A DNA stretch of 64,000 nucleotides from the NCBI GenBank assembly GCA_024235915.1, contig JACKLO010000007.1, positions 434,001-498,000 on the forward strand, in the 5' to 3' direction. Of this stretch, positions 16,483 to 26,275 are shown piece by piece (position 1 is the stretch's first letter; the number at the start of each line of letters is the position of its first letter). Position numbers and translations under genes: made by a program. The notes under the pieces are model-generated. The model worked only from the letters and a program-made list of their open reading frames with translations, was not told where the DNA came from and made no database searches. Origin of the DNA: Burkholderiaceae bacterium (GTDB taxonomy: Bacteria; Pseudomonadota; Gammaproteobacteria; Burkholderiales; Burkholderiaceae_C).

Positions 16483-17361
16483 TCAGGCCCGCTGTACGCG
16501 GTGCTGCAAGGCCAGCCACACCGGGTCCAGCCGGCCGGGCAAGTCGGGCAGGGCACCCAGGTCGGTGCGGCTTTCCACCGGGTCGTGGAAGTCGCTGCCG
16601 CGTGACGCCAGCAGGCCGAACTCCTGGGCCATGCCGGCATAGACCACGCGCTCGGGCTCGCTGTGTGCACCCACCACCACCTCCACGCCTCGGCCGCCCA
16701 AGGTGCGGAAGGCATCGAAGAGCGCGAACTCCTCGGTCGGCGTGAAACGGTAGCGCGCCGGATGCGCGATGACGGCAATGCCGCCGGCGCCATGGATCCA
16801 GCCCAGGGCCTCGGTCAGCGTGGCCCAGCGGTGGGGCACGAAGCCGGGCTTGCCCTCGACCAGGAAACGGCGAAAGACCTCGTAGGTGTCGGCGCACACA
16901 CCACGCTCCACCAGCCAGCGGCCGAAGTGCGTGCGCGAGATCAGGTCGGGGTTGCCGGCGTACTGCAGCGCGCCCTCGTAGGCGCCTGGGATGCCGACGC
17001 GGGCCAGGTCGTCGGCCATGCGCCGCGCGCGGTCGCCGCGGCCGCCGCGGGTGCGCTGCAGGCCGGCCTGCAGGTCGGCGTCGTCCGGGTCCACGCCCAG
17101 ACCCACCACGTGCACCGACTGGCCGGCGAAGCTGACCGAGATCTCCACGCCGCTCAGCCAGGCCAGGCCCAGGTCCAGCGCGGCTTCGCGCGCGGCGTGC
17201 TGGCCACCGAGTTCGTCGTGGTCGGTCAGGGCCCAGAGTTCCACGCCGGCGGCGTGGGCGCGTGCCGCCAGTGCGGCTGGCGACAGGGTGCCGTCCGACA
17301 CTGTCGAATGGCTGTGCAGGTCGGCGTTGGTGAGGTGGTGGAGATCGACCACAGCGGCCAT
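16483..17361 (-). CDS. PHP-domain 3',5'-nucleoside bisphosphate phosphatase / RNase AM-like
   Basis: A 292-residue PHP phosphoesterase. Metal-binding motifs are NADLHSHSTVSDG (about 12-24), LTDHDELGG (about 45-53), the VEISV glutamate, HPARYR near 200 and a terminal GSDFH (about 265). This matches the YciV/RnmAM family, which removes phosphates from 3',5'-bisphosphonucleotides and trims RNA 5' ends. It lies between the permease gene and lolD on the same strand; there are 14 bases to lolD. The specific activity is inferred from family similarity. Confidence 0.85.
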   Translation of the reverse strand: MAAVVDLHHLTNADLHSHSTVSDGTLSPAALAARAHAAGVELWALTDHDELGGQHAAREAALDLGLAWLSGVEISVSFAGQSVHVVGLGVDPDDADLQAGLQRTRGGRGDRARRMADDLARVGIPGAYEGALQYAGNPDLISRTHFGRWLVERGVCADTYEVFRRFLVEGKPGFVPHRWATLTEALGWIHGAGGIAVIAHPARYRFTPTEEFALFDAFRTLGGRGVEVVVGAHSEPERVVYAGMAQEFGLLASRGSDFHDPVESRTDLGALPDLPGRLDPVWLALQHRVQRA

Positions 17362-17375
17362 GCTGGACGAGCGAA

Positions 17376-18036
<661 letters not shown>

Positions 18037-18044
<8 letters not shown>

Positions 18045-19290
18045 AGCGCAGGGCCTCGGCCGGGTTGACGCGGCTGGCGCGCCAGCTGGGGTACAGCGTG
18101 GCCAGGAAGGCCAGCACCAGCGAGATCACCGCGATGGGCACGATATCCGACGCCATCGGTTCGCTGGGCATGCGGCTGATGAGGTAGATGTTGCTGGGCA
18201 GGAAGGCCACGCCCAGCAGCCGTTCGATGGCCGGCACGATGACGCCGATGTTGAAGGCCACCAGCAAGCCGCCCGCCACGCCCGACAGGGTGCCGATGAC
18301 ACCGCTGGTGGCCCCCTGGACCACGAAGATGCCCATCACCGAACGCGGGCTGGCGCCCAGCGTGCGCAGGATGGCGATGTCGGCACGCTTGTCGGTCACC
18401 GTCATCACCAGCGTGGAGACGAGGTTGAAGGCCGCCACCGCCACGATCAGCGTCAGGATGATGAACATCATGCGCTTTTCCAGCTGCACGGCGTCGAACC
18501 AGTGGCGGTTGGTGCGCGTCCAGTCGCGCACCAGCAGCCCGGCGGGCAGGTTGTTGGCCAGCTGCGCCGCCACGGCCGGCGCGCGGTGCACATCGGCCAG
18601 ACGCAGCTGGATCCCGGTGGCGCCGCCGGTGCGGAAGAAGCGCGCCGCATCGTCCAGGTTCACCAGGGCCAGTGTGCTGTCGTATTCGTAGTGGCCGGAG
18701 TCGAAGCTGCCCGCCACGGTGAAGGTCTTGAGCCGCGGCGCCATGCCGGCGGGCGTGACGGTGCCGCCCGGGCCATAGAGCGTGACGGCATCGCCTTCGC
18801 GCACGCCCAGCTGGCGCGCCAGCTCGCTGCCCAGCACGATCTGCCACGCACCCGGCTGCAGGCGGGCCAGCAGTTCCGGCCGCTGAGAGGCCAGCGGTGT
18901 CACGTCTGCTTCGGCGGTGGGGTCGATGCCGCGCACCACCGCACCCCGGATGACGTCGCCGCGGGACAGCAGGCCCTGGGCCGCCACATAGGGCGCAGCG
19001 CCTTGCACTTCGGGCAGCTGCCGGGCCTGTGTGGCCAGCGCCGGCCAGTCGGCCAGTGCCTCGCCCTGGCCGTCGAAGACCTCCACATGCGCGACCACGC
19101 TGAGCATGCGGTCGCGCACCTCCTTCTGGAAACCGTTCATCACCGACAGCACGATGATCAGCGCCGCCACCCCCAGGGCGATGCCGAGCATCGAGACCCC
19201 GGAGATGAAGGAGATGAAACCGTTGCGTCGCCCGGCCCGGCCGCTGCGCACGTACCGCCAGCCGACCTGCCATTCGTAGGGCGTATTCAT
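18037..19290 (-). CDS. lolC: lipoprotein-releasing ABC transporter permease
   Basis: A 417-residue inner-membrane protein with one N-terminal helix, a large periplasmic domain and three C-terminal helices. The N terminus YEWQVGWRYVRSGRAGRRNG and the following FISFISGVSMLGIALGVAAL are diagnostic for LolC/LolE. The periplasmic region includes PYVAAQGLLSRGDVIRGAVV. A single gene with adjacent lolD suggests a LolF-like homodimer or a LolE elsewhere. No good ribosome site precedes the ATG. The gene is divergent from the RpfE-type gene, 62 bases away. Confidence 0.92.
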
Positions 19291-19352
19291 TGGGGGGAGA
19301 TGGTAGCGGTGCCCGAGGGCGCCACGGGCGTGCCGGGATAATCGGTGCACCG

Positions 19353-20279
19353 ATGCACCTGATGATTCCCTTTGCCGCGCCCTTGTCCGAGGCCGGGCGG
19401 CATGCCCTGTCCACGCTCGACCTGCCACAGCTGGCGGGCCTGCTGTCCACCGCCGGCCAGCCCGCACTGGACCCCGCTGACGAGACCAGCCTGAGCCCGC
19501 CGCATGAACGTGCCCTGGCGCGCGCCATCGGGCTGGCCGGTGCCGATGGCCGCCTGCCCTGGGCGGCCTGGCTGGCGCCGCGCGACGGCATCAACGCGCA
19601 GAACCCACCCGATCTCTGCTGGGGCCTGCTCAACCCGGGGCACTGGCACCTGGGCACCGACCAGGTGACGATGCTGGACCCGGACGAGTTGTCGCTGGAC
19701 GAGGCCACATCGCGAGCGCTGCTCGACGCGGTGCATGACCTCTTCGAGAGCGAAGGCTTTCTGCTGGTCTACGGCGCGCCGACGCGCTGGTACCTGGCGA
19801 ATGAATCGCTGGCCCATCTGGCCACCGCGTCTCCAGACCGCGTGATCGGCCGCAATGTCGACCCCTGGCTGCCGCCGTCGCGCGACGCCCGGCTGTGGCG
19901 GCGGCTGCAGAACGAGGTGCAGATGCGGCTTTACACCCACCCGATCAACGCCGAGCGCGAGGCCCGTGGCGTGCTGCCGGTCAACAGCGTGTGGCTCAGC
20001 GGCTGTGGCGCGCGCCAGGCGGCCACCTGGCCCGCCGACCTGACGGTCGACGACCGCCTTCGGCGCCCGGCACTGGCCGAGAACTGGGCCGCCTGGTGTG
20101 CCTCATGGCGCGCGCTGGACGCCGGCCCGGTGGCCGCGCTGCGCGGCAGGCCGGCCACGCTGACGCTGTGTGGCGAACGGGCATCGGCGTCTTGGGCGCT
20201 TGTGCCGCCCGGGCCTTGGCAGCGGCTCACGTCGCGCTGGCGGCGCGCTGACGTGCGCGCCTTGCTGGAGACCCTGTAG
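19353..20279 (+). CDS. RpfE-type phosphoglycerate-mutase-like protein
   Basis: A 308-residue protein with no signal peptide or membrane helices. It begins MHLMIPFAAPLSEAGR and contains WGLLNPGHWHLGTDQVTMLD and LPVNSVWLSGCGAR, resembling the COG4255 RpfE-type family found next to recJ in beta-proteobacteria. Its biochemical function is not established; annotations call it regulatory or mutase-like. Its stop codon is directly followed by the recJ ATG, so the two are probably co-translated. The ATG at 19353 follows the divergent lolC promoter region. Confidence 0.75.
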   Translation: MHLMIPFAAPLSEAGRHALSTLDLPQLAGLLSTAGQPALDPADETSLSPPHERALARAIGLAGADGRLPWAAWLAPRDGINAQNPPDLCWGLLNPGHWHLGTDQVTMLDPDELSLDEATSRALLDAVHDLFESEGFLLVYGAPTRWYLANESLAHLATASPDRVIGRNVDPWLPPSRDARLWRRLQNEVQMRLYTHPINAEREARGVLPVNSVWLSGCGARQAATWPADLTVDDRLRRPALAENWAAWCASWRALDAGPVAALRGRPATLTLCGERASASWALVPPGPWQRLTSRWRRADVRALLETL

Positions 20280-22016
20280 ATGCAGATCCAGACCCGCGAC
20301 GTGCCGCCCCGCGCGGCCTGGGCGCTGGAGCAGTCCGGCGTGCACCCCTTGCTGGCCCGCCTGCTCGCCGCGCGCGGTGTGCGGGCGCCCGACGAACTGG
20401 ACGACGGCCTGGCCCGCCTGCTGCCGCCCGACACGCTGCAGGGAAGCGCCGCAGCAGCCCGACTGCTGGCCGAAGCCATTCAGGCCGGCCGCCGCATCTG
20501 CGTGGTCGCCGACTACGACTGCGACGGCGCCACGGCCTGTGCCGTGGCCCTGCGCGGCCTGCGCCTGCTGGGGGCGGAAGCGGGGCAGCTGGGCTACGTG
20601 GTGCCCGACCGCGCCGTGCACGGCTACGGCCTGACGCCGGCCATCGTCGACCTCGCGCTGGCGCAGCAGCCCGACCTGCTGGTGACGGTGGACAACGGCA
20701 TCGCCAGCCTGGCCGGTGTGGCCCATGCGCGTGCCGCCGGGCTGCAGGTGCTGGTGACCGACCACCACCTGCCGGCGCTTGAGGGCAATGCCGTGGTGCT
20801 GCCGGCGGCCGACGTCATCGTCAACCCGAACCAGCCGGACTGCGGCTTCGAGAGCAAGGCGCTGGCCGGCGTGGGCGTGATGTTCTACGTGCTGCTGGCC
20901 ACGCGGGCCGAGCTGCGCGCGCGCGGCGTGTTCGACGCGGCCAGCCAGCCGCGCATCGATGCGTTGCTGGACCTCGTCGCGCTGGGCACGGTGGCCGACG
21001 TGGTGAAGCTCGACGCCAACAACAGGCGCCTGGTGGCCCAGGGCCTGCGGCGCATCCGCCAGGGCCGCATGCAGCCCGGCGTGGCGGCGCTGTTCGCCGC
21101 TGCGGGGCGCGACCCAAGGCGGGCTTCCGCCTTCGACTTCGGCTTCGCGCTCGGCCCGCGCATCAATGCGGCGGGGCGGCTGTCGGACATGACCCTGGGC
21201 ATCGAGTGCCTGACCACCGACGACGCGGCACGCGCCGGCGAACTGGCCACGCTGCTGGACCGCATCAACCGCGAACGGCGCGAGGTCGAGGCCGGCATGC
21301 GCGAGCAGGCCGAGGCGCAGCTCGAACAATGGGCCGCGGCGGAGGACGACCCGCGCCCGGCGCTGGCGCTGTTCGACACCGGCTTTCACGAAGGGGTGGT
21401 CGGCATCGTCGCCGGCCGCCTGAAGGACCGGCTGCACCGGCCGACCTTTGTCTTCGCGCGTGGCGCGGACGGGCACCTGAAGGGCTCCGGCCGCTCCATC
21501 CCCGGCTTCCACCTGCGCGATGCGCTCGACCTGGTGGCCAAGCGGCACCCCGGCGTGCTGCTGCGCTTTGGCGGTCATGCGATGGCGGCCGGCTGCACGA
21601 TCGACGAGGTCGCGTTCCCGACCTTCGATGCGGCCTTCCAGACGGTGGCCACCGAGTGGCTCGACGCCGCCGCGCTGACGCGCACGTTGCGCACCGACGG
21701 CCCGCTGGCCGTGCAGTGGTTCAACCCGGAGACGGCCCGGTTGCTGGATGCGCAGGTCTGGGGCCAGGGCTTCGAGGCGCCGGTGTTCTGCGACGTGGTG
21801 GACGTTCTGGAGCAGCGCCTGGTGGGCGAGAAGCACCTGAAGCTGCGCGTGCGCCACCAGGGCGCGCTGCGCGATGCCATCTGGTTCGGCCATGCGGAGC
21901 CGGTGCCCGAACGCGTGCGCCTGGCCTGGCGCCTGTTGTTGGACGAGTGGCAGGGCCGGCAGCGCGTGCAGATGGTGGTGGAAACGGCCGTGGCAGCCGC
22001 GTCGGCGCCCGGCTGA
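20280..22016 (+). CDS. recJ: single-stranded-DNA exonuclease
   Basis: A 578-residue DHH-family 5'-3' exonuclease for recombination and mismatch repair. Visible motifs are VVADYDCDGATACAV (about 75-89), VTVDNGIAS, VTDHHLPA (about 160-167), LGPRINAAGRLSDM and GIVAGRLKDRL, then RFGGHAMAAGCTI of the DHHA1 domain. The length is typical. It abuts the RpfE-type gene upstream and ends exactly where the convergent GST-like gene ends, with no intervening base. Confidence 0.94.
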   Translation: MQIQTRDVPPRAAWALEQSGVHPLLARLLAARGVRAPDELDDGLARLLPPDTLQGSAAAARLLAEAIQAGRRICVVADYDCDGATACAVALRGLRLLGAEAGQLGYVVPDRAVHGYGLTPAIVDLALAQQPDLLVTVDNGIASLAGVAHARAAGLQVLVTDHHLPALEGNAVVLPAADVIVNPNQPDCGFESKALAGVGVMFYVLLATRAELRARGVFDAASQPRIDALLDLVALGTVADVVKLDANNRRLVAQGLRRIRQGRMQPGVAALFAAAGRDPRRASAFDFGFALGPRINAAGRLSDMTLGIECLTTDDAARAGELATLLDRINRERREVEAGMREQAEAQLEQWAAAEDDPRPALALFDTGFHEGVVGIVAGRLKDRLHRPTFVFARGADGHLKGSGRSIPGFHLRDALDLVAKRHPGVLLRFGGHAMAAGCTIDEVAFPTFDAAFQTVATEWLDAAALTRTLRTDGPLAVQWFNPETARLLDAQVWGQGFEAPVFCDVVDVLEQRLVGEKHLKLRVRHQGALRDAIWFGHAEPVPERVRLAWRLLLDEWQGRQRVQMVVETAVAAASAPG

Positions 22017-22721
22017 TCAGGGCGCGGGCGGGATGGCCAAGCCGCGCTGCACCGCCGGGCGTGCCACGAAGGTGTCGAGCACGCGCCGCACTTGCTGGAA
22101 GTCGTCGAAGCCCACCAGGTCACTCGCGCCGTAGAAACCCACCAGGTTGCGCACCCAGGGCAGGGTGGCGATGTCGGCGATCGAGTAGTCGTCGCCAAGC
22201 ATCCAGGCCTTGTCCGACAGCTGACGGTCGAGCACGCCGAGCAGTCGGCGCGATTCCGCCACGTAGCGGTCGCGCGGGCGCTTGTCTTCAAAGTCCTTGC
22301 CGGCGAACTTGTGGAAGAAGCCCAGCTGGCCGAATATCGGCCCCACGCCGCCCATCTGCCACATCACCCACTGCAGCGCTTCGTAGCGCTGCGCCACGTC
22401 GGCCGGCAGGAAGCGGCCGTGTTTGCTGGCCAGGTAGACCAGGATCGCGCCGGACTCGAACAGGGCCAGCGGTTCGCCGCCGGGTCCGGCCGGATCGATG
22501 ATCGCGGGGATCTTGTTGTTCGGGAACGTGGCCACGTACTCGGGCGACAGCTGGTCGTCGCGCCCGAAGTCGATGCGGTGCACCTCGTAGGGCACGCCCA
22601 GTTCCTCGAGCAGGATGGACACCTTCACGCCGTTGGGCGTGGGCAGCGAGTACAGCTGCAGGCGATCCGGGTGCAGCGGGGGCCATTTGCGCGTGATGGC
22701 GAAGCGGGCGAGGTCGGTCAT
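22017..22721 (-). CDS. glutathione S-transferase-like disulfide-bond oxidoreductase
   Basis: A 234-residue cytosolic GST. The N-terminal thioredoxin-like domain has LYSLPTPNGVKVSILLEELG, where the T-P-N motif marks the nu-class YfcG/YghU type, and ATFPNNKIPAI and LFESGAILVYLA bind glutathione. The all-helical C-terminal domain follows (DYSIADIATLPWV). Nu-class enzymes show disulfide reductase activity. Convergent with recJ; the stop codons touch. Confidence 0.88.
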   Translation of the reverse strand: MTDLARFAITRKWPPLHPDRLQLYSLPTPNGVKVSILLEELGVPYEVHRIDFGRDDQLSPEYVATFPNNKIPAIIDPAGPGGEPLALFESGAILVYLASKHGRFLPADVAQRYEALQWVMWQMGGVGPIFGQLGFFHKFAGKDFEDKRPRDRYVAESRRLLGVLDRQLSDKAWMLGDDYSIADIATLPWVRNLVGFYGASDLVGFDDFQQVRRVLDTFVARPAVQRGLAIPPAP

Positions 22722-22789
22722 CGAGCGCAGATGCTAAGCATTGCCGTGGCACCCCGCAGGGGCATGGCTTTGTGGGCAGCATCGTCGTC

Positions 22790-23875
22790 ATGAAACGAAC
22801 GATGCTCGTCCTGTTGGCCGTCGCGGCGGCGTCGCTGTCGCAACCTGCTGGCGCCCAGCGCCTGGAGACGGTGGCACGCGGTCTGGTTGAACCCTGGGCC
22901 CTGGCCTTCGCGCCCGACGGCCGCTTGCTGGTGACCGAGCGCGCCGGCCGCCTGCGCGCCATCGGCCCCGACGGCCGTCCGGGCGACCCCATCGCCGGCC
23001 TGCCGCGCATCGACGCCACCGGCCAGTGCGGCCTGCTGGACCTGGTGGTGGGGCCCGACGGCTGGCTCTACTTCAGCTATGCCGAGCCGGGCGAGGGTGG
23101 CACCAACGGCACGTCGGTGGCCAGAGCGCGCTTGGATGGCCAGCAGCTGGCCGATCTGCAGGTGATATTCCGCCAGGCGCCCAAGTTGGCCAGCCGGCTG
23201 CACTGCGGCTCCCGCATCGTCTTCGACCGTGAGGGCCACCTCTTCATCGGCCTGGGCGACCGCTACACCGGCATGCAGGAAGCGCAGAACCCGGCCAACC
23301 ACATTGGCAAGGTGGTGCGCATCACCCGCGACGGCAAAGCGCCGGCGGACAACCCCTTCATTGCCCGCAGCGGTGCGGCGCCGGAGGTCTGGAGCCTGGG
23401 CCACCGCAACATTCAGGGCGCGGCGCTGCACCCGGCCACCGGTGCGCTGTGGGCCGCGGAACACGGCCCACAGGGCGGTGACGAAGTCAACCTCGTGCAG
23501 GGCGGCCGCAACTACGGCTGGCCGCTGGTCACGTATGGTCGAAATTACGGCAGCGGCACGCGCATCGGTGAGGAAGGGCCGAAGGCCGGCTTCGAGCAGC
23601 CATTGAAGCACTGGGTGCCGACCTCCATCGCGCCCAGTGGCATGGCCTTCCTGACCAGCGACCGCTACCCCGCCTGGCGCGGCAGCCTGTTCGTGGGGGC
23701 GCTGCGCGGTCAAGCCCTGGTGCGCCTGACGCTGGACGGCGATCGGGTGGTGGGCGAAGAGCGCCTGTTCACGAACGAGTCCCTGCGCGTGCGCGACGTG
23801 CGCCAGGGACCGGACGGCTGGCTGTACCTGGTCGCCGGCGGCAACGACGGGCGCGTGCTGCGGGTCAGGCCCTGA
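22790..23875 (+). CDS. PQQ-dependent soluble aldose sugar dehydrogenase-like protein
   Basis: A 361-residue secreted beta-propeller. The signal peptide is MKRTMLVLLAVAAASLSQPA to GA, and the mature chain contains VEPWALAFAPDGRLLVTERA, RLHCGSRIVFDREGHLFIGL with the catalytic-type His/Arg region and AAEHGPQGGDEVNLVQGGRN. These are signatures of the YliI/Asd glucose/sorbosone dehydrogenase family, which oxidises aldoses with PQQ in the periplasm. PQQ biosynthesis genes are not nearby. It is monocistronic with a strong hairpin after it. Confidence 0.88.
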   Translation: MKRTMLVLLAVAAASLSQPAGAQRLETVARGLVEPWALAFAPDGRLLVTERAGRLRAIGPDGRPGDPIAGLPRIDATGQCGLLDLVVGPDGWLYFSYAEPGEGGTNGTSVARARLDGQQLADLQVIFRQAPKLASRLHCGSRIVFDREGHLFIGLGDRYTGMQEAQNPANHIGKVVRITRDGKAPADNPFIARSGAAPEVWSLGHRNIQGAALHPATGALWAAEHGPQGGDEVNLVQGGRNYGWPLVTYGRNYGSGTRIGEEGPKAGFEQPLKHWVPTSIAPSGMAFLTSDRYPAWRGSLFVGALRGQALVRLTLDGDRVVGEERLFTNESLRVRDVRQGPDGWLYLVAGGNDGRVLRVRP

Positions 23876-23895
23876 CGGCGGCAGCCGTCAGGGCC
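23868..23895 (+). terminator. bidirectional hairpin between convergent genes
   Basis: A perfect 12-base-pair stem (GGCCCTGACGGC and its complement) with a GGCA tetraloop, overlapping the stop codon of the sugar dehydrogenase gene. It separates this gene from the convergent copper operon and could end transcription in both directions. Confidence 0.65.
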
Positions 23896-23910
23896 ATGCC
23901 CGCAGACCGG

Positions 23911-24390
23911 TCAACGCACCGCGCGCCAGACGCGGGTGGTGGCGGCGTCTCCGCGGCCGCTGACCAGCAGCACGTCGTACGGATCGCGGCGGCCGCCGTA
24001 GACGGCGCCGTCCATGCCCGGTGAACCCACGGGCATGCCTGGCACGGTCAGGCCCAGCGCCTTGGGTTTCTCGGCCAGCATGCGCTTCACGTCCTGGGCT
24101 GGCACATGGCCTTCGACCACGTAGCCACCCACCAGGGCGGTGTGGCAGGAACCCAGCTGCTGCGGCAGGCCCAGGCGCTGGCGCATGGTGGTGTTGCCAC
24201 TGTCATGCACGCGCACGACGAAGCCGTGCTCCTCCATGTGCGCGACCCAGTCCTTGCAGCAGCCGCAGGTGGGTGACTTCCAGACCTCGACCAAGGGCTT
24301 TTCGTCGGCATGGATTGCACCGGCAAAGCCGGCCGTGCCGAGCCAGGCGAGGGTGGCGGCGATCGCGCCGCGGCGATGGATGGTCTTCAT
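23911..24390 (-). CDS. DUF411 secreted metal-binding protein
   Basis: A 159-residue DUF411 protein with a signal sequence (RRGAIAATLAWLGTAGFAG). The conserved metal-site region is KSPTCGCCKDWVAHMEEHGF near 39-58, followed by GSCHTALVGGYVVEGHVPAQ. DUF411 proteins occur almost exclusively in copper/silver resistance clusters. It starts one base after the cupredoxin gene's stop and is the last gene of the operon. A copper-chaperone role is inferred. Confidence 0.88.
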   Translation of the reverse strand: MKTIHRRGAIAATLAWLGTAGFAGAIHADEKPLVEVWKSPTCGCCKDWVAHMEEHGFVVRVHDSGNTTMRQRLGLPQQLGSCHTALVGGYVVEGHVPAQDVKRMLAEKPKALGLTVPGMPVGSPGMDGAVYGGRRDPYDVLLVSGRGDAATTRVWRAVR

Positions 24391-24391
24391 G

Positions 24392-24877
24392 TCATGACTC
24401 CACAGTGATCTGGCCCTTCATGCCGGCCTGGTAGTGGCCGGCGATGAGACAGGCGAATTCAAAGCTGCCCGGGCGGTTGAAGGTCCACACGATCTCGCGC
24501 ATCTGGCCGGGCGGCACATGCGCCATGTAGGGTTCGTCGTGCGCCATGTTCGGAAACCGGAGCATCAATTCGGCGTGCTTCGCGTTCTCGGCCGGCGTGC
24601 CGATCACGTATTCGTGCATCTGTTGGCCGGCGTTGTGCACGCGCAGGCGCAGGGTCTCGCCCTGCTTGACAGTCAGTTGCCCAGGCTGGAAGCGCATGTC
24701 GTCCCCCATGCGGACATCGACACTGCGGCGCACCTGGCGCGCCTCGCCGGCGATGCCCCATGCCTTCTGTTCCTTCACCACCTTGGACGGCGCGGCGTGC
24801 TTGTCGCCATGCGCCCAGACAGGCGCTGTGCCGGCACACAGCCCGGCCAGCACGATGTTCCTGCGAAATGGATTCAT
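24392..24877 (-). CDS. cupredoxin-like copper protein
   Basis: A 161-residue periplasmic protein. A signal peptide (to about PVWAHG) precedes a cupredoxin fold with FQPGQLTVKQGETLRLRVHN, an early histidine in HEYVIG, and the C-terminal type-1 copper loop FACLIAGHYQAGMKGQ, which provides Cys, His and Met. Similar proteins shuttle or sequester copper. AGGAG precedes the ATG at 24877. It lies between the multicopper oxidase and DUF411 genes in the operon. Confidence 0.87.
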   Translation of the reverse strand: MNPFRRNIVLAGLCAGTAPVWAHGDKHAAPSKVVKEQKAWGIAGEARQVRRSVDVRMGDDMRFQPGQLTVKQGETLRLRVHNAGQQMHEYVIGTPAENAKHAELMLRFPNMAHDEPYMAHVPPGQMREIVWTFNRPGSFEFACLIAGHYQAGMKGQITVES

Positions 24878-24893
24878 GGTCCAGGCTCCTGGA

Positions 24894-26264
24894 TCAATGT
24901 TGGTGTTGGCCACCCGCGGGCTTGCGCACGCGCACATCCATCGCGGCGGGTGCCGCGGCGGCGGCACGGGCCGGCTGCATCGGGGGCGTCTCGACTTCGT
25001 GGGCCACCGTGCCCTCGGGGTGCTTGAACCACCCCGGGTCGCTGTAGTCGCCCGGCTTCTGGTCGCGGCGCACCTTCAGCACCGAGAACATGCCGCCCAT
25101 CTCCACCGAGCCGAAGGGGCCGTCGCCGGTCATCATCGGCGCCGTGTTGTCGGGCAACGGCATTTCCATCTCCGACATGTCGGCCATGCCGCGCTCGCCC
25201 ATCACCATGTAGTCGGGGATGAGCTTCGTGATCTGGCGCACCACCTGCCGGTGGTCGACGCCGATCATCGTCGGCACGTTGTGGCCCATCGCGTTCATGG
25301 TGTGGTGGCTCTTGTGGCAGTGGAAGGCCCAGTCGCCTTCCTCGTCGGCCACGAAATCCATCTGCCGCATCTGGCCCACGGCGATGTCCACCGTCACCTC
25401 CGGCCACCGCGCGCCCTTGGGCGTGGGCCCGCCGTCGGTGCCGCTGACCACGAATTCGTGGCCGTGCAGGTGGATCGGGTGGTTGGTCATCGTCAGGTTG
25501 CCCACGCGCAGGCGCACCTTGTCGCCCAGGCGCACGTTGAGGCTGTCGATGCCGGGGAAGATGCGGCTGTTCCAGCTCCAGAGGTTGAAGTCCAGCATCG
25601 TCATGATCTTCGGCGTGGCACTGCCCGGCTCGATGTCATAGGCGTTGAGCAGGAAGCAGAAGTCGCGGTCCACGGGGTCGATCAGCGGATGCCTGGTCTT
25701 CGGGTGCGTGACCCAGAAGCCCATCATGCCCATTGCCATCTGCGTCATCTCATCGGCGTGTGGGTGGTACATGAAGGTGCCCGGCCGGCGTGCCACGAAC
25801 TCGTAGACAAAGGTCTTGCCGGGCGCAATGCCAGGCTGGGTGAGGCCGGTGACGCCGTCCATGCCATTGGGCAGGCGCTGGCCATGCCAGTGCACGCTGG
25901 TGTGCTCCGGCAGCCGGTTGGTCACGTAGATCCGCACGCGGTCGCCTTCGACCACTTCGATCGTCGGCCCCGGGCTCTGGCCGTTGTAGCCCCACAGGTG
26001 GGCCGTGAAGCCAGGGGCCATCTCGCGCAGCACGGGCTCGGCCACCAGGTGGAATTCCTTGACGCCGTCCTTCATGCGCCAGGGGCAGGTCCAGCCGTTG
26101 AGCGTGACCACCGGGTTGTAGGGGCGGCCATCGGGGGGCACCAGAGGCGCGGCTGTTGCGGCGCTGGTCTGGATCACGGGTTCGGGCAGGGCGGCCATGG
26201 CCACCTTGCTCACCGCGGCCGAGGCCACGGCGGCGCCGCCCATGAACAGTCGTCGGTTCATCAT
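24894..26264 (-). CDS. multicopper oxidase (CopA-like), Tat-exported
   Basis: A 456-residue multicopper oxidase. The N terminus MMNRRLFMGGAAVASAAV is a twin-arginine signal. The trinuclear and type-1 copper motifs appear in order: SVHWHGQRLPNG, MYHPHADEMTQ, NHPIHLHGHEF and FHCHKSHHTMNAM. A methionine-rich tail near 370-400 (ADMSEMEMPLP) may bind extra copper. It likely oxidises Cu(I) in the periplasm. AAGGAG, overlapping the TolC-type gene's stop, precedes the first ATG. Confidence 0.92.
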   Translation of the reverse strand: MMNRRLFMGGAAVASAAVSKVAMAALPEPVIQTSAATAAPLVPPDGRPYNPVVTLNGWTCPWRMKDGVKEFHLVAEPVLREMAPGFTAHLWGYNGQSPGPTIEVVEGDRVRIYVTNRLPEHTSVHWHGQRLPNGMDGVTGLTQPGIAPGKTFVYEFVARRPGTFMYHPHADEMTQMAMGMMGFWVTHPKTRHPLIDPVDRDFCFLLNAYDIEPGSATPKIMTMLDFNLWSWNSRIFPGIDSLNVRLGDKVRLRVGNLTMTNHPIHLHGHEFVVSGTDGGPTPKGARWPEVTVDIAVGQMRQMDFVADEEGDWAFHCHKSHHTMNAMGHNVPTMIGVDHRQVVRQITKLIPDYMVMGERGMADMSEMEMPLPDNTAPMMTGDGPFGSVEMGGMFSVLKVRRDQKPGDYSDPGWFKHPEGTVAHEVETPPMQPARAAAAAPAAMDVRVRKPAGGQHQH

Positions 26265-26275
26265 GGGGAACTCCT

